DNA of 64,000 nucleotides. Origin: Acanthaster planci. Its lineage: Eukaryota > Echinodermata > Asteroidea > Valvatida > Acanthasteridae. Below are positions 50,401 through 61,900 of the stretch, in pieces. The position numbers and the translations under genes were made by a program. The stretch covers positions 591,552 to 655,551 of the forward strand of contig NW_019091380.1 in assembly GCF_001949145.1 (NCBI RefSeq), read 5' to 3'. The notes under the pieces are model-generated. The model was given only the letters and a program-made list of their open reading frames with translations, had not been told where the DNA came from and made no database searches. How positions within the stretch are numbered: position 1 is the stretch's first letter; each line of letters starts with the position of its first letter.

Positions 50401-50952
50401 TGACAGGTGAAACTTGTGCAAACTGGAGTGATGCTTTTCTTTTAATTCAAAATAGCTGATATATTATTTTTTCAGTCATCATGCACAATTTTCATAAGAC
50501 AGATATAAATATTTCATGCAGACATAGGGAGGCAGCATGTACATATTTCACTGATCATTAAATGCATCAGGAATGTTTAAGTAATGATAAAATCTGTCCA
50601 CGGAATGCAGTCGCACAGTATCAACCGTGCGGCAGAACTCCAAATGCAAAAGTTCAAGCTTATAGTTATAAAGAATTTAAAATGCTTAGAATATATTTAC
50701 CTGCATGTGTACATATTTTTCTATATTTTAATAAACTTATACTTCATATATTTGGCATTTCTCTTGTCAAATAATGGCATATCGTTAGCTCTCTTGGCCT
50801 TCAAATATAACAATAATACCACATCCCTTCATTGTGCAGATGGTTAACAATGCCAGCGTCTCACACTAACCACAATGCACAATCAACAGGCTGGTGCAGA
50901 GTCAACAAAATATGACATTTACCTATGGATTAGAGAGGCCTATGTAAAGGTT

Positions 50953-50966
50953 TTTATTTATTTATT
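50953..50966 (-). promoter_or_regulatory. Overlapping polyadenylation signals of the LRR gene
   Basis: TTTATTTATTTATT on the plus strand gives three overlapping AATAAA hexamers on the minus strand, about 0.9 kb past the stop at 51862. With the signal at 50395 this leaves roughly 550 bp between the two convergent transcripts. Confidence 0.45.
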
Positions 50967-51353
50967 TCTGCCTACGTACACAAAAAGCTCAGAATCTTCA
51001 TTATAACTGATATTGAAAGTGCATTCACAAATCTATCTTAACGAGCAAAGGACATCGAGACCATTTCAAGTTCCCCTGTGCAGCTGTCATCTCTGAGTGT
51101 CAACCTCTTGGGTGTCTCACTGTATTGTGACTCACCCATATTATCACACAACTGGGATGTTGAAGGTAACAGAGGAAATAGCATGCTGAGCAAGATTTCG
51201 TTCACTGAGTTTTGAATTTGTAAATGGCATGAGTAAGAAGGAAAAAAAACCCCAGTAAATAAGCTGATCCTGGAAACCAAAATGCATGCCTGTTAAATAT
51301 TTAAGTTGACCACAATAATCCCAAAATGATCCAAGTCTGTACACTCTTAACCT

Positions 51354-51476
51354 TTAACCCCTTCGCTACGGATGACTGCTACTACAGCACCTTTGTGTGA
51401 GCATTAGTGCATACCACACATACAGTCTATTCACCATGCGGTCGTGGTCAAAATAATCCGGCAGTGAAGGGGTTAA
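51354..51476. mobile_element. piggyBac-like MITE with TTAA ends
   Basis: A 123-bp element. The left end TTAACCCCTTCGCTACGGAT (51354-51373) and right end ATCCGGCAGTGAAGGGGTTAA are inverted repeats. TTAA at each end followed by CCCC fits the target preference and terminal bases of piggyBac elements. It has no coding sequence. It lies in the 3' flank of the LRR gene. Confidence 0.65.
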
Positions 51477-51676
51477 AAGAAAAAGAAATACATATAAGTT
51501 AATAAAATGGTTCCTAACGATCAGAAAATATTTTTGGAATCAGTTTGGAACAAATGTTAGTGCTATTCCCTCAGCCTTTAATAATTCTGCATACATTCCC
51601 TGAAATTAAGAGAGAAATGTGCCTTCCATTAAAGTGCTGAGCCATCGGATTTAGTCGAGAAGCTTGAGCTAAGCTC

Positions 51677-51821
51677 AGGCTGTGTCTGGAAGTTGTGGCT
51701 GTGGCTGGCAGCTATGCACAAGCCTATGGGAATGGCTATAGGAACCTAGCCAATGACTTCCACTGACACACTAGCTAGCTTACCCTAGCTTTAGCCAGTG
51801 CTTCCAGACGGAGCCACAGCC
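51677..51821. mobile_element. Related MITE, copy C (AGGCTGTGTCTGGAAG type)
   Basis: Its inverted-repeat ends AGGCTGTGTCTGGAAG and CTTCCAGACGGAGCCACAGC, plus CTAGCT-rich middle sequence, make it a diverged relative of the copies at 25796 and 50160. It ends about 40 bp from the stop codon of the LRR gene, so it may be part of that gene's 3' UTR. Confidence 0.6.
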
Positions 51822-51861
51822 GACAGTTGCTGAATTTCAGATGGAATGCTCTACGTGCCCA

Positions 51862-54174
51862 TCACCTGGCGGGGCTGCCGCTGCTGAGTTGTTCGAGGGA
51901 AGGCAGGTCAACGTCGCCCTTCACAGACCGACGACTGCTGCTACTGGATGCCTGTCGACTCTTCTTAGGAGATCTCTGTCCAAAAAAAGGGGGAAAGAGA
52001 CAAACCTTTCTAGAGTAGTAACGTTTCGCTCATTCACAGAAGGCAAGAACATACCAGAGTGCAGACTGTCTCTAAATTTTCTCTGAGATAAAAATTAGAC
52101 ATCCCCTGACGTTTGATGGAAGGTCTCATAAAGCAAATAACGTACCCGTTTGCTCTTGGACGATTTTCTGGTCAGCAGGTGCTTGTATATCTTCTCGCCT
52201 TCTTGTCGCTCGGAGAGAGGAATCTCCTTGTCGTCCAGCATGGTTAACTTAGGCAGCTGACTGATCACATAATGCCTACAGATTAAGGACATTATGGCTC
52301 GATCTACTTATGGCTGCAAAGGTTACTTAAGTTTACGTCCCTCATTCTGAATGACCTTATGTTGTCACTAGCGCTCAAATAGAACACAAAATGGAAACAG
52401 TTACTTTTAGAGTGATGGATTTCGCTAACAATGCCAAAAGGTTTTTCACTCGGGGGAGATAAAGACATGCATTTGTACAGTATCTTCACTGCGGCAACTG
52501 GAAGAACTCGGAGAAATGATGTCCCATGTGGGCCAACATGCCACACGCACTTGTCTCTGCGTATGTCTGTGGTACATGATACCCACGGCATTCAAATGCC
52601 AGTCCTCTCTGTCTTCATCACTAGCAAGGAGTAATTTGTGCACGGTGTCTACACACTAGCATTTGGGCCAATAGACCCCTTCCAGTTGGTATTCAGTAAT
52701 GGTTCCTTTTACGTGGCAAGGAACCAATGAAAAAACATGAAGTGCAATCCGTCTATATAATCATCCCTCAAGAACTGTTACATCACCTCATACATATTCA
52801 TAATCAATTTTTCAAAAGCTAATTTCTCACCCTTCTATTCACTATCATTTCCAGTCGCTGTTTTGCTATTAACAAGAATACATATGGAATTACTGGCACG
52901 AGATGTCTTGGGACCTGCATCCAATTCACGCTGATGCATATTTCACCTACAGTAGTGAACTCCATAAGGCCATGTTTCATGAGCCAACCAGAAAAAAAGA
53001 CAAGCAACTGGTGTGTCATGACAGCAGCAATGCGGCACAGTGCTAACCTGTAATCTAGATACTGCTCATAGCTGCCACCGTTGAAGAAACTCGGCGCAGC
53101 GGGGTTGTTCATCATACTCAGGTAACGCAGGTCTGGGAAGGCCCTGGACACCGTCTCCACAAACACAGTCAAGTTGGAGATGCGATTCCGGTTGACCCAG
53201 AGTGTCGTGACGCTGGGCAGCGAAGGGAATTTCACATGGGATTTAATATTGTTGTTGTCTAGGATCAGAGTGTGAACCTTGCTGAAAGACTCGAGGCAAC
53301 GCAGGTCGCTGTGGCATTAAAAAAAAAAGAAGAAACAAAAAAAAGGGAAAGTATCCGGTTAGTAAGTGGCTTCGTCACAAAGGCGGATGTGCAACGATTA
53401 GCAGGCTCCCATAGGATGACAGCTGAAATTGCGCATTAACTTCCAGTTCCATGGTTCCATGTAAATGGCAATCAATGCATTTAACTCTATGTGCACTGCG
53501 TGTGCAGTGGGCGTGGTTTAAACTCAAGTGACGTCACACTTACAACCTGGATAGCCTTGGCTCAATGATTCCTAAATGCACTCAATAAGAACCTGTCAAG
53601 GTCCCAATTGAATCTTGAAGGTTCCAGAACTCAATTTAGGGGCCACCAATTTTTAGGGGCCACCAAAATTGATCCAGCATTCTGGTGTGATCGTTATCTT
53701 ACCACAACGAAACCGCAAGTCACGTTCCCACTCGCGCTTGATCCACCCTTTCGGACGGAAATGTCGGACCCGAAAGGTCAATGAGTTCGGTATTGTGCAT
53801 GTGCTAGCTTGCTGAGCGCGCACTCTGTGGCAGTGTTGTGTGCTGGGGCGGCATGCATGTGACCCTGCGGTGTTTTGGGTGTGGAGTTCTACTGACGTGA
53901 CAACCTTGAATTGGACCGAATGTTCAGACATTCTTCAGCTTGACGCGCGTGCGGATTCGGTACATCACGACACCCTACTACGTATCCGCGAGCGTTGTGC
54001 CACCGCAGTAATGGCTTTTAATTCCGGTTCTTGCCTTACACTTTAGCTACCGTACCTGATTTGATTGTGGCTCAGATCCAGGACTTCGGCTTTGGTAGCA
54101 AACTTGGAGACTGCATTTTGTGGTATCTCAGTCAAATCATGGAAGGCTAGTGATACTCTGTGTCCTTCGTCCAT
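51862..54174 (-). CDS. Leucine-rich-repeat protein, LRMDA (C10orf11)-like
   Basis: Four coding exons on the minus strand: 54056-54174, 53048-53308, 52146-52275 and 51862-51975. They join in phase to 207 codons plus TGA. LRR units are visible in EVLDLSHNQI, VHTLILDNNNI and VTTLWVNRNRISNL. They are followed by an LRR cap with DLRYLSMMNNPAAPS, a YEQYLDYRHYVISQLPKL segment and a TMLDDKEI stretch. This order (short LRR array, NPAAPS, YR.YVI..LP.L..LDD) is what I associate with leucine-rich melanocyte differentiation-associated protein, a small cytosolic protein. The last exon encodes a Ser/Arg/Lys-rich tail of 37 residues (RSPKKSRQASSSS and onward) that looks disordered. A different ATG one frame over, at the same place, runs into a stop after 14 codons. 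The family assignment is from memory of the pattern. Confidence 0.85.
53421..53541 (+). repeat. Interspersed repeat with CRE palindrome, copy 1
   Basis: About 120 bp closely matching 54932-55058. Shared blocks are GTTCCATGGTTCCATGTAAA, ATCAATGCAT, GTGCAGTGGGCGTGG and AAGTGACGTCACACT. The TGACGTCA palindrome is at 53529-53536. It lies in intron 1 of the LRR gene. Confidence 0.75.
53933..54007 (+). repeat. Dispersed repeat copy (CTTCAGCTTGACGCGCG family)
   Basis: Contains CTTCAGCTTGACGCGCG and, 40 bp on, GAGCGTTGTGCCACCGCA, as at 27344-27448. It lies in intron 1 of the LRR gene, about 50 bp from exon 1. Confidence 0.6.
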
Positions 54175-54406
54175 TGTCCATGTGCCAGACTGGAGCTAAC
54201 TGAACTTCTGGAAAACCCAATGACTTGGGAAAAGAAGACAGAGGAAACATTTTTACTTGAGTTACTGATTACCTGATCACATCACAACTTTGACCACAAC
54301 AAATTTTTATCACAAAAAAGTTAATGTCAACACATTTAAAAGCACAACTTTTGAAGACAGGATGAGAGAACGGATAGATGCAATTCCAGCTTACGTGGCA
54401 AATACT

Positions 54407-54560
54407 AACTAGGGGCCTGTTTGTTTCACATGAAACTGAATCTCGCTCAGTAATACATCGTTGGTTCACTGACACCAGAACCCGCCTAATGGACGGAGCA
54501 AACCAGTGTTAGGACCAATGATCGTGGTCCAGTTCTGGGTGAACAAACAGGTCCTAGTAT
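54407..54560. mobile_element. Short MITE upstream of the LRR gene
   Basis: A 154-bp element with imperfect inverted ends: ACTAGGGGCCTGTTTGTTTC on the left and GAACAAACAGGTCCTAGTAT on the right. A GGACCA-rich palindromic middle; no coding capacity. Confidence 0.6.
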
Positions 54561-54931
54561 TATTGATGGTTGCCTTTTGGAGGTCCCATTGTCAAGGCGC
54601 AGCTGTTATGTCCCAACTACAGCATTTATCCCAACTTTAGTTGGGTCCGTCCACAGAACAGCTGTCCAGTGTGTGCATATTCCATGGCATGTGCCAAAGT
54701 AATTTTGTTTACATCAACAACTTGTGCTTGTAGAGATGAGTTTTATAGATGAAGTGCCATATTTTAGAAAATTATGTCAGGTGTAAACTTGGAGAAGGTT
54801 GAGAAATTTTCTGTGAAGATTGGCCAACAATGGTTGGGCCAGCCCAACTGCAGCACTATAGTTAGGACTGCCCAAACTATAGCTTGGACAGACAGCGGAC
54901 GCACCACGGTTTGTTGGGTCCCATTGGAGAT

Positions 54932-55058
54932 CGCTGAAGTTGCATGTTACATGTAACCTCCTGTTCCATGGTTCCATGTAAATGGCGATCAATGCATGTA
55001 ATTCTATGTGCAGTGCATGTGCAGTGGGCGTGGCTTGAACTGAAGTGACGTCACACTA
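54932..55058 (+). repeat. Interspersed repeat with CRE palindrome, copy 2
   Basis: The second copy of the repeat at 53421-53541, in the same orientation 1.5 kb away, with TGACGTCA at 55046-55053. The two flank the first exon of the LRR gene. Confidence 0.75.
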
Positions 55059-56057
55059 ACGAACCGGAAAGCTGGGTACGAGTAGCAGATCTAAGCACAT
55101 GATCTTATATGCCAAAAGAGGCTCCGCATATTTCATGGAGACTGTAAACAGTAAGCATGGCAAAAGGCACAATATGATAACCTCAGAGGAAAAACTTGCT
55201 TAACTTAGTGATGCAACAATGGAAATCTCTAAGCGCACCAGTACATATTCGTGTTAAGCACAGAAATCGTGAAATGTTTGCCGTGAAATATGCTTACTTC
55301 CATTGTATGGTTAGCAAGAAAATTGCTTAACAACAAGAAATGCCATGAAATTGGGCCAAAATGTAACTATAACTATTAGGTAAACTACTTTGGGGGAGTT
55401 ATTGTCAGGATTGTTTGGTCCCCAATCTAGCTTACCTTGATAACAGACATGGCCGTCAGGGAGCAACATTCTTTCCCATTTGGAAAACGAGTTCAGTCAA
55501 TTTAAGATAATTTATCATAGGCTACATGTAGGTCAATGAAGGTGCGCGCGCTGTTTGCAACGATGCAAGTGGGCGGGTGGGACGAGCAACAGTGAACAAC
55601 ATTAACACATAACAACAGGAGTCGCATTTGTCAGATCATGTCTTAACACGAGTGAAAAGAATAGGAAGGCGGGGGACAGTCACACGAGATCACACAGCCT
55701 ACAAACATTAATTATTCATTTATATCTGAAGATAAAAATGAACCAGTTTTTACACATTGAAGTGTACACAACCACCAAAAATACTACAAAAACTTTACAC
55801 CCTTCACCTTTACCATAACTTGGGCCCCAACTCTGGCCAGTCTCTCGTCAGTTTGTAGTGTAGTATCTGCTATCGATATGCGATCTCCATCGCCCGTCTT
55901 TTATAGCGCCCCCAACGCTGTTCAAATACTAATACTAAATTTCACAGTGCAAAAATTATTGCGTTTCAAAATAAATATGTGACGAAGTTCAACGGCCGCA
56001 CGCAAACTGAAATCAAAAGTGCATCAGAAAAATAAGGTACTTTTATGATAAAAGAAT

Positions 56058-56063
56058 TTTATT
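56058..56063 (-). promoter_or_regulatory. Possible polyadenylation signal of the SUMO gene
   Basis: TTTATT on the plus strand (AATAAA on the minus strand), 2.9 kb past the SUMO stop. Closer variant signals may be the ones used. Confidence 0.3.
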
Positions 56064-57662
56064 TTTATCACCTTGAAATGCACAATGACTCGACTTCTCT
56101 GGCTGAAAAAAAATTAAATACGAGAAACAAAAATCAACCCAAGTAGTATGAAATCATATTTCCCACACCCACTTTCACAGAAACAATCTTCGTACACCGA
56201 CACAAATTCAGAAAGAATCTTTCCTTTACCTTTGAACTGCGGGTCAGGACTTGGTTTATTATTACAAACTGACAACCAAACATACATGAGAACAAACACT
56301 GAAACAAAAAAATTCTACGACGACGTCTAACAATCTGTTTAACAATATTTCTATTAAATCTAGTAGATACGCTTGTCTGGTATGACCGCACCATTTTACT
56401 GATCAATATCCTAAAATGCAAGCATGTATGAAAGCTAATTTACAGTACAAACAAGACTGAGAACAAAATGAAACCAACATAATTAAAACTGACAGAAGGA
56501 AAAACCTGCTACAATTATCACAACACACCTTCAATTTAACATTTCAATGATGCAACAACATTCATTGAAGAATTTCATAGTTTCAAACCCTTTTTGGCTT
56601 TTTTCATTTTCAAAAGTGTATCTTTTGCTGAAACATTCGGTATCTATGAATACTATCTTAGTATCTGGGGGCTGAAAAAAAATCAGTGACCATCTTCACT
56701 CAAAAAAAGAAGAAAAGCAATAATTGACAGGTGTGTCACAATTCATGATTAAATATAAACTCAATTGTAGAGTCCTACAACTCCTATATGCAGAAAATGG
56801 ATGACTGGGTCTTGCAGGTGCTTTTAGGTATCGTTTACTACAACTGATATTCAATGGTTGATCCGCAGTAGGCCAAAAAGTTCAAGGTTCAAAGTCTAAT
56901 GCTACAAGAATTATCTGGCAGATGCATCACTGCCAGACTAAGATTCTATTTACTTCATTTTTCTTTCATACAGCTAAGACCATGAACCCACTGGAGACTA
57001 CGCGAGAGACAACAGGCTGGTTCATTATTTTGTTATACAAAATGAGTTAATCTGTCAAACCATGGTCAAACCTTCAGGAGCCAGAACAAATCAGTGCTTA
57101 AGCTGTTCATCAATCTGCTCCAATAGAAAGAAAACACAGTTCAGCCTTAGCCACAATGACCAATTCACGTACGGCCTTAGCTTATCAGCTGAGTTATCTG
57201 ACTTGTCTGCTTTCGAGGTTTGTAAATGCTCTGATTAATACACAGCAATGAAGCATAGCTTGAGTCCTACAATATGTACATACATTTAAAACTACCGAAA
57301 AGTTAAATTACATAACATGAAACATGCAGCGTTTAAAATACACGAGTAAATGGCCGTCAATGTGATGATTTACATGTGCACGTTATTGTGAATTCGCTGC
57401 CGATAAATACCATGCTCCCTCCAGACACAATGCTAACGAGAGGAAAAACTTGTTCATAATACCACAAAGAGACTTTGAAACGGGAACCGCTGCATTTAAA
57501 TTGGGCAGGTGTCGAGCCAAGTGTTGCCTCACTGTCTAAGTGCATTCCAGTTCCACTATATCAAATGGAATGCGATAGCCATATACAGCTTTGTACTTTC
57601 TCTTTGATTGGGTCAACCCAGAAGTCATCAACAAAGAGCAATTAATGTGGTTTACCAGTTTC

Positions 57663-57827
57663 TCAGAATTTTTGGTGATTTCAAACAGTGGATCTTTCAC
57701 ACCCAACAACGTGCCCTTAGTAATCCTGAAAAGCAAGCTTTCCAAATGCTTTCAGAAATTTTGGTGATTTCAAACAGTGGATCTTTCACATCCAACAGTG
57801 CACCCTCAGTAGTCCTGAAAAGCATGC
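57663..57827. repeat. Two-copy tandem duplication, 89-bp unit
   Basis: Units start at 57663 and 57752. Both contain TTTGGTGATTTCAAACAGTG, then GATCTTTCACA and CCTGAAAAGCA, with few differences. It lies in the putative SUMO 3' UTR. Confidence 0.8.
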
Positions 57828-58515
57828 CAAATATCTTGTTTTGTGTGCATTAGGTACTTATGGGAAACAACATTATACCTATATACACATGTACACACAA
57901 TTAGTTTTAGAAATGTACCACCTCCAACTTTAGTTTTGGTCAGAGACTTAATTTCATTGTTGAACACTTGTTTCAAATACAAGCCCTGATGAATTCAAAC
58001 CCCAGACAAACTGGAGGTGGCATGATTATTCTGCCCAAGACCAAAGAAATTGCAGACAATGTGTCAATTATTCAAAATAAACAAATGAACAACTATGTTC
58101 CTGTTACTTAATCTTTCTCAACAGAAGTATCAAGTAATAACTTAACAAGAACTACAAAAAAGGAGATTCTCATTTCCCTTTGGCTTGAGTTTTGACGAAC
58201 ACTTTAAAACCCATCCCTTCAAAATGCTTCGAATCTGGGAATCATGGGTGTAACTAGCACAATGTTCAAATTTATATTTTTTTTTAATTTGGCAATACAA
58301 AAATGCTGGATTAACAGTACCTTTATGGTCATTTCCATTTTTCTTCAATCACTGTGAACCGCACTTTTTAAAGTGACGAAGGTTGATCAAGCAGTTTCTA
58401 TACGCAATAGGGCCAAAAGAAGTCTAAATGGCAGGGAATGGCAGCTCGGTTCTTCCCTCAACCCGAAATATGTCTTTATTAAAAGGCCATCAAGAAACAA
58501 AATGGGCCGGTGATT

Positions 58516-58563
58516 TTAAAAAAAAACAAAGAAAAGAAAAAAAAAAAAAGAAAAAAAAAAAGA
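58516..58563 (+). repeat. Adenine-rich low-complexity tract
   Basis: Nearly pure A with a few G and C over about 48 bp, just downstream (in gene direction) of the SUMO stop. Confidence 0.85.
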
Positions 58564-58947
58564 TGGCTTCAATCCAAGTACCAATACACACGGACACTGT
58601 TGGTTCTCTAATACCTCTTGCAGAGCAAAACTCGATGGCAACAGGTGTAGATGCAAACATTCCAATCCTAATAATTTTTACATGGTAAACTTTCCATGGT
58701 CAAATTTGACCCCCCCGACAAAAAAAAACTTTACTCAGCAGAAGCCATCACATGACTTTTTAAAAGTGGAGGTGTAGCGAATGTCGTGAAGTCTGATTAC
58801 TGAATGCAATATCTACATTCTGCGTGACTGGAGAAACGTCTTGAAATATCATCCTGATTCAGAGATGGTGGTGTAGTTCCGGAGGGGGCTGGGGGAGTGT
58901 TGGAAGGTTGATGCTCCATGATGTTGGGGAGGTTAAATCTCCGTGTT

Positions 58948-61900
58948 TCAGTGTCTCAACCAATGCCCGCCCGTTTGTGGCATGTACGCCTCTATTGTGT
59001 CATCATCCTCGAGTTCAATCTAAGGATGCAAAGAAACAAACACGAACATAATGTTAAACAGAGAAAGTGGACTGTACGACAAACTGCCTCGGCAGTGCAG
59101 TCTCGGACATACCAAACGTAAGCTCGTTTGAACATCTCTGGAGTTTTCAACTTTCAACTCAGAGCTGGTTGTTCCTTAAGTGAAGTGTTGATGTGGTGGG
59201 GGCGTGTGGCCTAGTAGTTAAAGTATGTGACTCTGAATCCAGCCTCTGGTTACATGCTATGACCGTACTACTAGGGCAAGTCACTTTATACCTTGTTACC
59301 TCTTTCCAGCCAGGGGTACAAATGGGTACCAGTGGTACTGGTGTTGAATAGCCCCTATCACACCAGAAATGGCTCCACTAAGCTGTACACTTCCCAGGGA
59401 GTGCAGATGGTTAAGAATAATTTACTAGTCCAATAAGCAGGGACAGATAATGATGTCTGCACATTGGAAATTTGTGCGAAATTTACTACAGAAGAACTGC
59501 CCATTAAATACACAGCTAGGAAGACCAAAATCATCTACAAATGAAAGGGTCAATGTGTAACAATTTATGTTTACGGTTCAGTCCATGACAAGAACCCCTT
59601 CTTGTCCAAGATATGAGATGTTTTCTTTTGACCGCGACTGCTGGGCTGTGGTATGCCCAGTCTGCAGAGCTCTGTCCAGCAGGAGGCCCCATTGAACCAG
59701 CAGCTGCGTGGTGAATAGACTGTGTGCGTGGCATGCACTAATCCTCACACAAAGGTGCAGCGTTAATTAACGACTCATCGCAAAGGAAAAAATTCTTGTA
59801 GGTATTTTCCATCTGGATACCCAACAATACGAAGAAAAAATATGGAAATCCATGAATGTCTTCAAGGGCTCCCGCTATGCATGGTTCATGCCATGCGCAA
59901 TATTATATTGTGGACTTGCTCATGTTATCATTTGTTTATATGGTATAATGCAGCCTACCGAACGTGGGGTGTCATTTTGTCCGATGGCGACGCCGTCAAA
60001 TCTAAACCTCATGTTGTCCAGTTGCACTCCCTGTACAGTGACAAGACAAATGAACAACTTAGATGAGCATCTACGTCAACAAGATCTTCATACCCAACTC
60101 AGGAAATGAACCACTATATAACAAACTTAACTTGGTCCCGTGCCACTTTGTATCAGTCAGGAACGCTGCATGACAAAGGAATTTGATAGTGCTGGCTTTT
60201 ATTTCTTCAGGATCCAGTATAACATCGACCAGGGCACAAACTCTCTTCAGTCTGTTTGAAATGTGGGCTTCGAAGTAGTGGGATTCATGTGAGCAGCCAA
60301 TCATTCATAGCCATATTAACTGCCAGTGGCAGATTATCTGTTCGAAGATGATAGGTAACAGTACTGTTGTTGTTCCAATCTTCAAAATCATCTTCTGCCA
60401 GGGAGGAGAAAAAGTATGGATGAAGAACTTCAAGAGTACTAGGACAGAGGGTCACATGGCGACCACATCACTCATTTCGGACGTGGACTTTTACAAGTTC
60501 GACATGCATCAACTGCTATTCCACCTACCTGCTTTTCGCAGTATGCACACATCAGCTTCCTGAAGGGCGTTCCCTTCTTGATTTTAAACTGTATGATAGA
60601 ATTGTCCTGGAATGAACAACAGGTAGAAGTTGCTGGTATGGAGATTGGAGACATTGACTCAGTGGTTAACAACTTGTGTACGGTGAAACGTTCGGCTTAC
60701 AAACACTGATAAAAATTGGATTTCATTTAACCCTGACCCCCAAGGGTTGCAGGCCCTAACCTTCCCCATTCACACAAAGCTAAACNNNNNNNNNNNNNNN
60801 NNNNNNNNNNNNNNNNNNNNNNNNNNNNNNNNNNNNNNNNNNNNNNNNNNNNNNNNNNNNNNNNNNNNNNNNNNNNNNNNNNNNNNNNNNNNNNNNNNNN
60901 NNNNNNNNNNNNNNNNNGGAAAAGAACATTAGAATATTTTGCATTACATTACTATTTGTCAACACTGCGCACCAGGGGTGAGTCTCAAAGAAATGCAAAA
61001 CAAGCACACTGTAAAGCACAGACAATGTTTGCTCAGCAAAAATGCTGATTACTAACCAAAGTGTCATGAAATCTACATCTCCTGTGATCGGTTTGCTAAG
61101 CAGTAGTAGAAATAACAGACACCAGTGGGCTTTATGCCAGTATTTGAATGAGCAATTATGAAAACAGACTAACTAAAAGTTTTGGAAGGTTTAGATCTTT
61201 TCAATAAACATACCAGAGGAGGGAGGATAGTTTTATCATTCCTAACAGGAACCTTTGCAGAAAAAAAACTGCTTCAGGTAATTTCAAACACCAAAAATGC
61301 AATACATGTACATGAAATGGTTGTGTATACTTGAAGACGTCTTTGCTAGCCTAATATAAAGGATTTCACAATAAAAAATGAGTGGTAGTCTTTTAACCAA
61401 CTGATTTTTTTGGGCAATTATCACTTGTGAAATCAGCATTACCTGTCCTCTCACTTTGACGAGAATCTGGTCATTTTTGTCACTTTTGACATCCTGCAGG
61501 CAAAACAAAACAAAAAAGGAAAAAGAAATGAGAACCTAAAAAATTTAATTAAACAGAGGGGACAGAATACTTTATTGAAAGTTGTGTCATCGCCCCAAAA
61601 CATTTACGCTTAGATTTCCAGTCATGATCAGCCACTCCCACAACTTCATGTTCACTGAAATGTTAGTCACTTCAAAGACAAGCTAGCCTTTCAATGAACT
61701 ACAAAGTCCTTGATGCACTTGTTCTGTGCTAGTGTGCCAATAAAGTGTGAAGTTGCGCGGAATGTTCAGCACACATTTATGTTACCAACACATTGCACAA
61801 ATGCAGTACTATGCCAATATCCCAAATACACTTGCAAATCTGAGGACCATTAAAATAATGAGAATGCAATTGTTATTTCCGTGTAATAGCTACGAAATCT

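Larger units (their letters stand above)
55059..58947 (-). other. Upstream of LRR gene, then probable long SUMO 3' UTR
   Basis: No coding exon is recognisable. The left part (to about 56 kb) should include the LRR gene promoter. The rest may be SUMO 3' UTR or flank ending near the minus-strand polyadenylation signal at 56058, which would make a 2.9-kb 3' UTR. Confidence 0.4.

Noticed and set aside
59198-59280. Possible tRNA gene
   Set aside because: The A box is good but the B box and acceptor stem are degraded and a SINE body follows, so it is a SINE head.
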